The notes beneath the pieces were generated by a model. The model ran no database searches. It saw nothing but the letters and a program-made list of their open reading frames with translations, and had not been told where the DNA came from. A DNA stretch of 25,975 bases from positions 1-25,975 of the forward strand of contig CALZNR010000001.1 of the NCBI GenBank assembly GCA_945827565.1, written 5' to 3'. The stretch comes from an uncultured Prevotella sp. Lineage in GTDB: Bacteria > Bacteroidota > Bacteroidia > Bacteroidales > Bacteroidaceae. The position numbers and the translations under genes are program-made. This document shows positions 1 through 7,378 of this stretch, piece after piece. Positions within the stretch are counted from its first letter, which is position 1. Every line of letters begins with the position of its first letter.

Positions 1-45
1 GATTTCTGCCTGTCTCGTGGGCTCGGAGATGTGTATAAGAGACAG
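1..45. other. Nextera i7-side adapter (non-genomic)
   Basis: Bases 12-45 are the Nextera read-2 transposase adapter and end in the 19-base Tn5 mosaic end AGATGTGTATAAGAGACAG (27-45). Bases 4-11 (TTCTGCCT) match the i7 index oligo N703, and bases 1-3 (GAT) match the end of the P7 primer. This is library construction sequence, not genome. It opens a false upstream reading frame whose translated MCIRDS stretch is adapter-encoded. Genomic sequence starts at 46. Confidence 0.98.
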
Positions 46-64
46 TAGTTATCCTATCCAATAT

Positions 65-2014
65 ATGAAAATCAAGTTGTTTGTCCCTGGACGATTGTGC
101 CTTTTTGGTGAGCACACAGACTGGGCGGGTCATTATCGCACTATGAATGCGGATATTCTGCCAGGTATGGCCATCGTGTCGGGAATAGAGCAGGGCATTT
201 ATGCCGAAGTAGAGAAATCCACACGTTTTGAGTTGTACAGTGAGGCTCCCGAGATAGCTGACATATGGGAAGACTTCTCCTGTCGTATGGATGAACAAGA
301 GCTGAAGAAGGTGGCACGATCAGGCTCCTTTTTCTGTTATTGTGCTGGTGTGGCCTCGTATATGTTGGAGTGGTATAAAGTGGGAGGGGTGCGCATCAAG
401 ATTACATCGATGTCTCTTCCTCTCAAATCTGGACTTTCGAGCAGTGCAGCTATTTGTGTGCTTGTGGCACGTGCATTCAATATGCTTTATCGTCTCAATC
501 TCAACACACTGGGCGAGATGAACATTGCTTATCTCGGTGAGTTGCGCACATCCTCACGATGTGGAAGACTTGATCAGGCGTGTGCATTCGGAGTGAAGCC
601 CACCCTGATGGTGTTTGATGGCGATGAGGTGGAGGTGAAGGCATTGAATGTAAAGAAAACCATCCATTTGGTGTTTGCCGATTTGTGTGCGTCAAAGGAT
701 ACTATCAGGATTCTTGCTGATTTGAACAAGGCATATCCCTTTGCCAGCAATGAGGCAGAAAAGAAGCTGCATGATGCATTGGGCGTGCATAATCATGAGG
801 TGGTGAACAAGGCCGTTTCGATGATGGCAAACGGTGACCTGGAAGGATTGGGCAAACTGATGACAGATGTGGAACGCCTCTTTGACGAGTATGTGGTTCC
901 GATGTCTGCCGGACTGAGTGCTCCCAAGTTGCATGCAGTGCTTAATGATTCCACCATAGCACCATGGATATATGGAGGAAAGGGTGTGGGATCTCATGGT
1001 GATGGCTCTGTGCAGTTTCTTGCCAAAGACTCACGTTGTCAGAAGTCCTTGTGCGACTATCTGAACCAGCAGGGAATGAAGGCGTATGCCTTGACGCTGA
1101 AGCCTGTGCATACCATCCGCAAGGCTGTTATCCCTGTGGCAGGCTTTGGCACTCGTCTTTATCCAGCTACCCGTATGCTTAAAAAAGATTTCTTCCCCAT
1201 ATTGTGTGCTGATGGCATGGTGAAACCTGTTATCTTGATTCTGCTGGAAGAACTGGTGAAGAGCGGCATAGAGGAAATCTGCCTTGTGCTGGGATCTGAA
1301 GAGGAGAAAGTGTTGTATGAGGAATATTTCCTCAATCCCCTGTCTGATGAACATCTCAGCAAACTGAATGTTCAGTGTCAGGAATACGAAACCAAAATAC
1401 TGGAGATGGGCAAGCGGTTGCAGTTTGTCTATCAGAAGGAAAAGCGTGGATTTGGTCATGCCGTTTATCAGGCAGCCGACTTTGCAGGACAAGAGCCAGT
1501 GCTCTTGCTACTTGGTGACACCATTTACCGATCAAAGACACACAAGCCCTGCGCCTTGCAGATGATAGAGAAATATGAACGCTATAACCAATTGATGGTG
1601 AGCGTGCACCCTGTGCCGCTGGTAGAAGTGGGGAAATATGGAATCCTGACGGGTACGTGGGAAGACCATGACAAAACAGTGATGAACGTCAACAGCATGG
1701 TGGAAAAACCCAAATCGGGATATGCCGAAGAATATTTGGGCATGAAAGATGCTGAGGGGAATACCGTGTATTATGGAGTGTTTGGACAATACGTGCTCAC
1801 CCATGAGGTGTTTGAACAACTTGCAGACGACATCAAGGCCGCCGACGCCAAAGGAGATTATAGTACAGAGATAGAACTGACCAGGGCTTTGGACACAGTG
1901 CGCCAGCGCAGTGGTATGGTGGCTGTCACCATGCAAGGTAGTATGTTTGACATGGGCAACCCCGCCGCACTGCGCAGAGCGATGTATGAGTTTTCTGAGG
2001 TTTACAAAGACTGA
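65..2014 (+). CDS. Bifunctional GHMP sugar kinase / GalU-like nucleotidyltransferase
   Basis: A 649-residue fusion. Residues 1-345 are a GHMP kinase resembling galactokinase: PGRLCLFGEHTDW near the N-terminus, the phosphate loop PLKSGLSSSAA (119-129), RCGRLDQ with the likely catalytic Asp170, and the glycine motif GGKGVGSHGDG (304-314). Residues 352-640 are a GalU-type nucleotidyltransferase, with KAVIPVAGFGTRLYPATR, a GDTIY metal-site region, MVEKPK, EIELTRA and a late FDMGNP. The family logic is that the kinase makes a sugar-1-phosphate and the second domain activates it to an NDP-sugar, probably UDP-sugar, in the cytosol. The sugar is not determined; galactose is the simplest guess given glf nearby. 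The start is the ATG at 65, because everything upstream in frame is adapter plus 19 genomic bases. A slightly earlier genomic start cut off by the contig end is unlikely. It converges on rmlA with 15 bp between stop codons. Confidence 0.87.
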   Translation: MKIKLFVPGRLCLFGEHTDWAGHYRTMNADILPGMAIVSGIEQGIYAEVEKSTRFELYSEAPEIADIWEDFSCRMDEQELKKVARSGSFFCYCAGVASYMLEWYKVGGVRIKITSMSLPLKSGLSSSAAICVLVARAFNMLYRLNLNTLGEMNIAYLGELRTSSRCGRLDQACAFGVKPTLMVFDGDEVEVKALNVKKTIHLVFADLCASKDTIRILADLNKAYPFASNEAEKKLHDALGVHNHEVVNKAVSMMANGDLEGLGKLMTDVERLFDEYVVPMSAGLSAPKLHAVLNDSTIAPWIYGGKGVGSHGDGSVQFLAKDSRCQKSLCDYLNQQGMKAYALTLKPVHTIRKAVIPVAGFGTRLYPATRMLKKDFFPILCADGMVKPVILILLEELVKSGIEEICLVLGSEEEKVLYEEYFLNPLSDEHLSKLNVQCQEYETKILEMGKRLQFVYQKEKRGFGHAVYQAADFAGQEPVLLLLGDTIYRSKTHKPCALQMIEKYERYNQLMVSVHPVPLVEVGKYGILTGTWEDHDKTVMNVNSMVEKPKSGYAEEYLGMKDAEGNTVYYGVFGQYVLTHEVFEQLADDIKAADAKGDYSTEIELTRALDTVRQRSGMVAVTMQGSMFDMGNPAALRRAMYEFSEVYKD

Positions 2015-2029
2015 TGAGAAAAGTTCCCC

Positions 2030-2902
2030 TTATTTGATTATGTCAAGCAGGTACTTGCCATAATCATTTTTTAGCATGGGTGCTGCAAGTTGGCGCAGTT
2101 TGTCTGCATCTATCCAACCTTTTTTGTAGGCAATTTCTTCCAAGCACGCCACCTTCAGTCCCTGTCGTTTTTCTATTACTTCTATGAAGGTGCTGGCTTC
2201 GCTCAAACTGTCGTGTGTACCGGTGTCGAGCCATGCAAATCCACGCTGCAAGGGCAGTACTTTGAGCGTGTTGTTGGCCAGATATTCTTGGTTCACAGAG
2301 GTTATCTCCAATTCTCCTCTTGCGCTGGGCTTGATGTTCTTGGCAATGTTTACCACGCTGTTGGGATAGAAATACAAGCCCACAACAGCATAGTTGGACT
2401 TGGGATGCAAGGGCTTTTCTTCAATGCTGAGACATCGGCCTTCTTCGTCAAATTCTGCCACTCCGTAGCGTTCAGGATCGTTTACATAATAGCCAAATAC
2501 GGTAGCCTCACCGTTCTTGTCCGCATTCTCCACGCTTTGTCTCAACAGGGCAGAGAAACCACTTCCATAGAAAATGTTGTCGCCCAAAACCAAACATACA
2601 GAGTCCTTGCCTATAAACTGCTCACCAATGATAAAGGCTTGCGCCAGTCCGTCGGGTGATGGCTGCTCAGCATATTCAAACTTTACACCGTAGTCGCTGC
2701 CATCGCCTAACAGTCGCTTGAAGCCTGGCAAGTCAGTGGGAGTACTGATAATCAGAATTTCCTTGATGCCAGCGAGCATGAGTACAGACACGGGATAGTA
2801 TATCATGGGCTTATCGAAAATGGGGATGAGCTGTTTGCTGATACCCTTGGTGATGGGGTAGAGCCTTGTGCCGCTACCTCCTGCTAAAACGATTCCTTTC
2901 AT
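2030..2902 (-). CDS. rmlA: Glucose-1-phosphate thymidylyltransferase
   Basis: A 290-residue enzyme that makes dTDP-glucose from dTTP and glucose-1-phosphate, the first step of dTDP-rhamnose and related dTDP-sugar synthesis. The nucleotide loop [16 protein letters not shown] is at residues 3-18, followed by [24 protein letters not shown] (metal-binding Asp), IEEKP and the late [12 protein letters not shown]. Length and motif order are those of full-length RmlA. I chose the ATG at 2902; the 14 extra in-frame upstream codons lie over the promoter and have no family counterpart. A Bacteroidetes promoter sits directly upstream. rmlB, rmlC and rmlD are not in the window, so the end product (rhamnose or another dTDP-sugar) is open. 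Confidence 0.95.
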   Translation of the reverse strand: MKGIVLAGGSGTRLYPITKGISKQLIPIFDKPMIYYPVSVLMLAGIKEILIISTPTDLPGFKRLLGDGSDYGVKFEYAEQPSPDGLAQAFIIGEQFIGKDSVCLVLGDNIFYGSGFSALLRQSVENADKNGEATVFGYYVNDPERYGVAEFDEEGRCLSIEEKPLHPKSNYAVVGLYFYPNSVVNIAKNIKPSARGELEITSVNQEYLANNTLKVLPLQRGFAWLDTGTHDSLSEASTFIEVIEKRQGLKVACLEEIAYKKGWIDADKLRQLAAPMLKNDYGKYLLDIIK

Positions 2903-2924
2903 AATAATGTAAATGATTTTGCTG

Positions 2925-2956
2925 CAAATATAGGCAAAATCCATGAATCCTACAAC
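2925..2956 (-). promoter_or_regulatory. Promoter of rmlA
   Basis: On the minus strand, TATATTTG (2932-2925) matches the Bacteroidetes -7 consensus TAnnTTTG. Twenty bases upstream lies GTTG (2956-2953), an imperfect -33 TTTG box. Transcription would start close to 2919, giving a leader of under 20 bases before the ATG at 2902. Confidence 0.55.
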
Positions 2957-2967
2957 AATACGTTGTA
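2951..2967. repeat. Inverted repeat over the rmlA -33 box
   Basis: TACAAC, a 5-base spacer, then GTTGTA form a perfect interrupted palindrome. It covers the -33 position of the rmlA promoter, where a repressor operator would be placed. A chance AT-rich hairpin is the alternative. Confidence 0.35.
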
Positions 2968-3075
2968 AAAAATAGTGAATCCGTTGAAGGCACAGGAACT
3001 AATTGCTACAATCCATCACGATAGGGGAGTAAACGGATGATTTCCAATACATTCAATCCCAAATTGGTCAATATG

Positions 3076-3107
3076 TTTGTTGGTTAGAAGAAAAAAAAGT
3101 ATATTTG
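3076..3107 (+). promoter_or_regulatory. Promoter of glf
   Basis: TTTG (3076-3079), a 20-base spacer, and TATATTTG (3100-3107) match the Bacteroidetes -33/-7 consensus exactly. The -7 box ends only 4 bases before the glf ATG (3112), so the predicted transcription start falls on or beside the start codon. Confidence 0.65.
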
Positions 3108-3111
3108 CAAC

Positions 3112-4242
3112 ATGTATGATTATCTGATTGTAGGAGCGGGACTTTATGGCTCCATGATGGCGTATAAGCTCTCAACTCAGGGCAAGCGATGCCTTGTGAT
3201 TGACAAGCGTGTACATTTGGGAGGCAACGTTTATTGTGAGAATGTGGCTGGCATCAATGTTCACAAATATGGTGCACACATCTTCCATACTTCCAATAAG
3301 GAAGTGTGGGATTTTGTAAACTCTATAGTACCGTTCAACAGATATACGAACTCTCCCCTGGCAAGGTATAAGCACCAACTGTTCAATTTGCCTTTCAATA
3401 TGAACACCTTCTCAAGGATGTGGGATGTCTCCACTCCAGCAGAAGCCATGAAGGTGATTGAAGAACAGAAGCGTGAGGCAAAAGAAAGGTTGAATGGACG
3501 TGAACCACAGAACCTGGAAGAGCAGGCGTTGATGCTGGTGGGCAGGGATATATACGAGGTTCTGATCAAGGGATATACCGAGAAACAGTGGGGCAGGAAG
3601 TGCGTTGACCTTCCTCCATTCATCATCAAGCGCTTGCCTGTGAGGTTTGTGTTTGACAATAATTATTTCAATGACTTATACCAGGGTATTCCCATTGGTG
3701 GTTATAACAGGTTGATTGATGGTCTTCTGAAAAACAGTGCCACCAAGGTGAGTGTGGATTTCTTCGATACTTGTGAGGATAGCCCCAATATTCATAATTG
3801 GAGGCAGTATGCAAGCAAACTCGTGTTTACCGGTAAGATAGACGAATTCTATTCCTATCAGTTTGGAAAACTGGACTATCGCAGTCTTAGATTTGAGCAC
3901 GAGGAGCATGATGTGCCCAATTATCAGGGCAATGCCGTGGTGAACTACACCTCTGCTGATGTGCCTTACACGAGAACCATTGAGCATAAGCACTTTGAAA
4001 TGTTTGGCGACAAGGTGTATGAAATCCCTAAGACTGTTGTCTCTAAGGAATTTCCGCAGGAATGGCACGAGGGATTGGAGCCTTATTATCCTGTGAACGA
4101 CACCAAAAACATGGAGCTTTATGCCCGATATAAGGCATTGGCAGACAAGGAAGCGGATGTTATGTTCGGTGGCAGACTGGCTGAGTACAAATATTACGAC
4201 ATGGCTCCGATAGTTGAACAAGTATTGAATGTGAAGATATAG
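3112..4242 (+). CDS. glf: UDP-galactopyranose mutase
   Basis: A 376-residue flavoenzyme that interconverts UDP-galactopyranose and UDP-galactofuranose, the donor for galactofuranose residues in surface polysaccharides. The FAD-binding dinucleotide fold begins at residue 5 (LIVGAGLYGSMMA). It carries the family blocks HKYGAHIFHT, NSPLARYKHQLFNLPFNMN, FDNNYFNDLYQGIPIGGY, PYTRTIEHKHFE, EPYYPVND and GGRLAEYKYYDM. Start, length and order match the E. coli protein closely. The MYDYLIVG start is the family start, which supports the ATG at 3112 even though the promoter is very close. It converges with the low-GC GT4 gene, with 12 bp between stop codons. Confidence 0.97.
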   Translation: MYDYLIVGAGLYGSMMAYKLSTQGKRCLVIDKRVHLGGNVYCENVAGINVHKYGAHIFHTSNKEVWDFVNSIVPFNRYTNSPLARYKHQLFNLPFNMNTFSRMWDVSTPAEAMKVIEEQKREAKERLNGREPQNLEEQALMLVGRDIYEVLIKGYTEKQWGRKCVDLPPFIIKRLPVRFVFDNNYFNDLYQGIPIGGYNRLIDGLLKNSATKVSVDFFDTCEDSPNIHNWRQYASKLVFTGKIDEFYSYQFGKLDYRSLRFEHEEHDVPNYQGNAVVNYTSADVPYTRTIEHKHFEMFGDKVYEIPKTVVSKEFPQEWHEGLEPYYPVNDTKNMELYARYKALADKEADVMFGGRLAEYKYYDMAPIVEQVLNVKI

Positions 4243-4254
4243 GGAAATGTAGTT

Positions 4255-5409
4255 TTATATATTTTGGAACAAACTCAGATATTGTTCGGAAATAGTATCC
4301 CATAAAAGGAAGTTGGGTAGAGAGAAATCATAAGGAATATCATTGCAATATAGGCGTTCGATACTATTTGCAAGTTGCGTGGAATTTGCAGGTTCTGCAA
4401 GATGACCATTAATATTCTCCTTAATGATCTCGCTGAATGCTCCTACACGCGTGGCAACTACAGGTTTGTTAAACACCATAGCCGTTTGTACCAGACCGCT
4501 TTGTGAGGCACCAATATATGGACAAACTATGCCCTTGCAATTTTTCATCAGATAAACTAGTTCGGAATTGTCAATAAAACGATTAATTACAGTAAACCTA
4601 TTGTCATTTTTCATCACGTCCAGTATGGGGTCATAACCACCACCAGCAACAACAATCTTTAAATCATTGATGTGTGAAAGACGCTTTGAAGCTTCATAAA
4701 GATATTTTAATCCTTTATATGGTTTGATAAAACCAAGATATAGCAAATAATTGCCGTTAACATTATCTACAGGCTTACCTTCACCATATTGCGTAAAAGA
4801 TTCAAAGAGGCCAAAATGTATTATGTTGATTCGGTTTTCTTTTACGTCGGAATTATGTAACAGGTCATCTTTTGTCTTTTTAGAATGAATAATAATTGGT
4901 GTGTTAAGGCTATTTGCTTGATTTACAACATCCAATAAAGAAGATTCATGAGTCAAGTCGCTCATGACTTCATGGTAGGAAACACAACATCTAATTCCTT
5001 TGCCAACTAAATACCTAAGAATGTGCAAATCGAACTTAGTGTATAAAATGACATTAACAACATCGTAGTGTCTGTTAGCAATTTGTTTAGCAACGATATT
5101 TATGTGAATATCATTAATGGAATTTTGTAGTGTCATTCTATACTTCCCATATTTGTTGCTTGGATTGAACAATGGAATAATTCTTACCGTTACTTTTTTT
5201 GATAAATAATTGTATAGGCTATTGTCATCACTAATAGTATGAGAAATATTTAAGGCAGACATCTTTCCTCCATACTCCATTGATTCCATCTGTGTTGCGC
5301 CATGCCAGCAGAGATAGTAACAATCCACTTCATGTCCCTTATCTGCAAGATGTTTAGCCAACGGTAGTGTGGCACCTGAATATCCGTGTGCAATAATGGC
5401 TATTTTCAT
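4255..5409 (-). CDS. GT4-family glycosyltransferase, low GC
   Basis: A 384-residue GT-B glycosyltransferase that would add one sugar to a lipid-linked polysaccharide repeat in the cytosol. The N-terminal domain opens MKIAIIAHGYSGATLPLAKHL. The C-terminal nucleotide-sugar domain has YLLYLGFIKPYKGLKYLYEA, VVAGGG and SGLVQTAMVFNKPVVATRVG. The two glutamates of the usual EX7E motif are not evident (SQSGLVQTAM replaces the common EGFGLPxLEAM), which is seen in some GT4 branches. Lines sampled here run about 27-32 percent GC against about 48 percent in neighbours, a sign of recent acquisition. It is last in a leftward operon; its ATG overlaps the upstream stop as ATGA. Donor and acceptor cannot be predicted. 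Confidence 0.88.
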   Translation of the reverse strand: MKIAIIAHGYSGATLPLAKHLADKGHEVDCYYLCWHGATQMESMEYGGKMSALNISHTISDDNSLYNYLSKKVTVRIIPLFNPSNKYGKYRMTLQNSINDIHINIVAKQIANRHYDVVNVILYTKFDLHILRYLVGKGIRCCVSYHEVMSDLTHESSLLDVVNQANSLNTPIIIHSKKTKDDLLHNSDVKENRINIIHFGLFESFTQYGEGKPVDNVNGNYLLYLGFIKPYKGLKYLYEASKRLSHINDLKIVVAGGGYDPILDVMKNDNRFTVINRFIDNSELVYLMKNCKGIVCPYIGASQSGLVQTAMVFNKPVVATRVGAFSEIIKENINGHLAEPANSTQLANSIERLYCNDIPYDFSLPNFLLWDTISEQYLSLFQNI

Positions 5410-6206
5410 GTCAATTTAATTATTTTTTTTGCAAATAAGTAAATAATCTTCTGCACTCTTCCTCGCTTCTTCAGTTCAGGAAGAAGACCTACTATTGGCA
5501 TCTCACTTTCGGTGTAGAGATGTTCGTAGTCTTTCAGAATACGCTCGGGGATGAGTTCTTTCATAACCTTTCGACGTTCTTCTGCGTGCAATTGACTTTG
5601 TGTGCTGCTCATACCCGTCAGATCGTAATTCGCCACAATAGTGTCAACTACCTTTACCTTACAGTTGTCAAGCACGATAGCCTGTACATTAACTTTCCAG
5701 TCAGCGATTAGTCGAAGGTTCTCATCGTATGGGTGGCGGTTGAATATCGTGCGGCGATAGAAGGTGCCTTGATGGCAAAGTATCTCTTTCTTCAAAGTGA
5801 GGAAGGTGATCTCTCTATCCGCTTTTATTCCCCCATATAGCTTGCCTGTTGCAGCATCGCATACGTTTCCGAACAATATGTCGGCATCGCCCATTTGACG
5901 GTCAATCTCTTCAAGAACATGAGGAGAGTAAAACGTGTCTCCAGAATTCATGAAGTTAACATATTCACCATGTGCATGATGTAAGCCCTTGTTCATGGCG
6001 CTATATACACCGCCATCACGTTCAGATACCCAAAAGTTGATACGCTCGGAAAAATCTTTGATGATGTCCACACTATTGTCAGTTGAGCCTCCATCAACAA
6101 TGATGTATTCCACATCATCGAAAGTCTGGTTTATCACGCTCTCTATGGTGGAGCGCAGTCCTTTTCCGTTATTATAGTTTATCGTGATAATCGTGTATTT
6201 TGCCAT
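5406..6206 (-). CDS. GT2-family glycosyltransferase
   Basis: A 266-residue GT-A glycosyltransferase. The N-terminus has YTIITINYNNGKGLRSTIES and YIIVDGGSTDNS, typical of the nucleotide-binding half. ERDGGVYSAMNKGL and MNSGDTF (residues 86-90, the DxD-equivalent metal site) follow. The C-terminal part has RLIADW and an amphipathic basic tail (KKIIYLFAKKIIKL-like) that could touch the membrane. It is the middle gene of the three-gene leftward operon, 5 bp after the previous stop, and its stop overlaps the next start by 4 bp, so translation is probably coupled. It likely builds the repeat unit; sugar specificity is unknown. Confidence 0.9.
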   Translation of the reverse strand: MAKYTIITINYNNGKGLRSTIESVINQTFDDVEYIIVDGGSTDNSVDIIKDFSERINFWVSERDGGVYSAMNKGLHHAHGEYVNFMNSGDTFYSPHVLEEIDRQMGDADILFGNVCDAATGKLYGGIKADREITFLTLKKEILCHQGTFYRRTIFNRHPYDENLRLIADWKVNVQAIVLDNCKVKVVDTIVANYDLTGMSSTQSQLHAEERRKVMKELIPERILKDYEHLYTESEMPIVGLLPELKKRGRVQKIIYLFAKKIIKLT

Positions 6207-6211
6207 AAGGG

Positions 6212-7207
6212 TCAGTTGTTAAGTTTGCAGTGCCTGTAGTGCATGTACAATGGGGTGGGGAGCAATAGCAGAAGGCACCCTAAGATACTGAAACCTATCT
6301 GCCGATGTACAGACAGAGCATACAGCAAGTGGTGCCGCATGTAGCGCACCACGCTCTTAGTGCGCTTGTCTTTGTACAGGTTTGGAAAAAGGGCAATACG
6401 CCCGAGCAGTTCGTTAGAGTAGAATAATCTGTTGAAGGTGGTGTGCTTCAGATTTTTTGGGGCATAGTTGCTTAGTTCCCTTTCTGTAATCTTGAATCGC
6501 AAGAGGCGATTGTCAATATAGGCATTGATGTCTTTGTTGAAATAGTCTTTTGAAAGCGAGTTGCCTCTCATGGAATAGATATACAGAGGTGAATCAACAA
6601 CACATATTCTCTGTGCGTGAACAAAACTGCAGATGTTGAATATAAAGTCTTCGTCTGTCTTCAACCCCTCCACGTTGCGCACTCTGAATTGCTCAAGTAT
6701 ATGTCTGCGGTAAATCTTGGTCCAGCACTGCGTGTATATCTTTTTCTTCATCAGGAAATGCTCCATTCCCTGATAATGGTCCAGCACTGTGACTTCATGG
6801 GTGTAGTCGAAAGAGTGCGTGCTACCATCTTCAAAACGCTCCATATAGTTGCAGCATACAATATCGGCATCGTTTTCTATGGCCTCGCCTATCATGCGCA
6901 CAAACATGGTGCTTGTCGGTTCGTCGTCGCTGTCAATCATTGCCACGTATTTTCCCTTGGCAATGTCCAGTCCCTTGTTTTTTGCTGAGGCCGGACCTGA
7001 ATTGGGAATGTGAATGGATGTGATGAAGGGGTGTTTGGCAGATAACTCATCGCAAATAGAGGGAGACGCATCGGTAGAACCATCATCAACAAGAATGATC
7101 TCCATGCTGACGGTTTTGTTGGCAATGACCCCACTTACGCATCTTTCCAAATACTCTTGGGTGTTGTACACTGGAATGATTACACTTAACTGTATGTCGC
7201 CATTCAT
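6212..7207 (-). CDS. GT2-family glycosyltransferase with C-terminal membrane anchor
   Basis: A 331-residue GT-A enzyme. It opens MNGDIQLSVIIPVYNTQEYL, then has EIILVDDGSTDASPS, NSGPASAKNKGLDIAKG and the metal-binding DSDD. KTDEDFIF is the later acceptor-side acidic motif. Near the C-terminus, GFSILGCLLLLLPTPLYM is a hydrophobic segment that would hold it at the inner membrane. An earlier in-frame ATG at 7267 would add 20 residues lying before the conserved domain; I prefer 7207. It is first in the leftward operon, so the operon promoter should lie in the 171-bp gap to the right, although I see no clear TAnnTTTG box there. Confidence 0.9.
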   Translation of the reverse strand: MNGDIQLSVIIPVYNTQEYLERCVSGVIANKTVSMEIILVDDGSTDASPSICDELSAKHPFITSIHIPNSGPASAKNKGLDIAKGKYVAMIDSDDEPTSTMFVRMIGEAIENDADIVCCNYMERFEDGSTHSFDYTHEVTVLDHYQGMEHFLMKKKIYTQCWTKIYRRHILEQFRVRNVEGLKTDEDFIFNICSFVHAQRICVVDSPLYIYSMRGNSLSKDYFNKDINAYIDNRLLRFKITERELSNYAPKNLKHTTFNRLFYSNELLGRIALFPNLYKDKRTKSVVRYMRHHLLYALSVHRQIGFSILGCLLLLLPTPLYMHYRHCKLNN

Positions 7208-7378
7208 AATTTTACATTGAAAGCTCTTTGTTGGTGTAAATTTTGTGATATTTTTTGAATTTGCCAAGATTTTGAAGATATTTTTCCTGTTTCGCGAATA
7301 ATTTCTCCCAAATAATGTGCGTTGTCAAATGTTTTTAGTATTTTTCGCCACTTTTGATACAAACGCATGATGGAAGAA
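7208..7378. promoter_or_regulatory. Divergent intergenic region
   Basis: This AT-rich gap separates the leftward glycosyltransferase operon from the rightward esterase gene and must hold both promoters. I looked for TAnnTTTG on both strands and found only near matches (for example CACTTTTG at 7349-7356 on the plus strand), so no box is called. Confidence 0.4.

Noticed and set aside
17..64. Extended start of the kinase fusion from base 17
   Set aside because: These codons are mostly Nextera adapter, not genome.
2903..2944. Longer rmlA N-terminus from an ATG at 2944
   Set aside because: It would translate through the -7 promoter element; RmlA proteins begin at the MKGIVLAGG segment.
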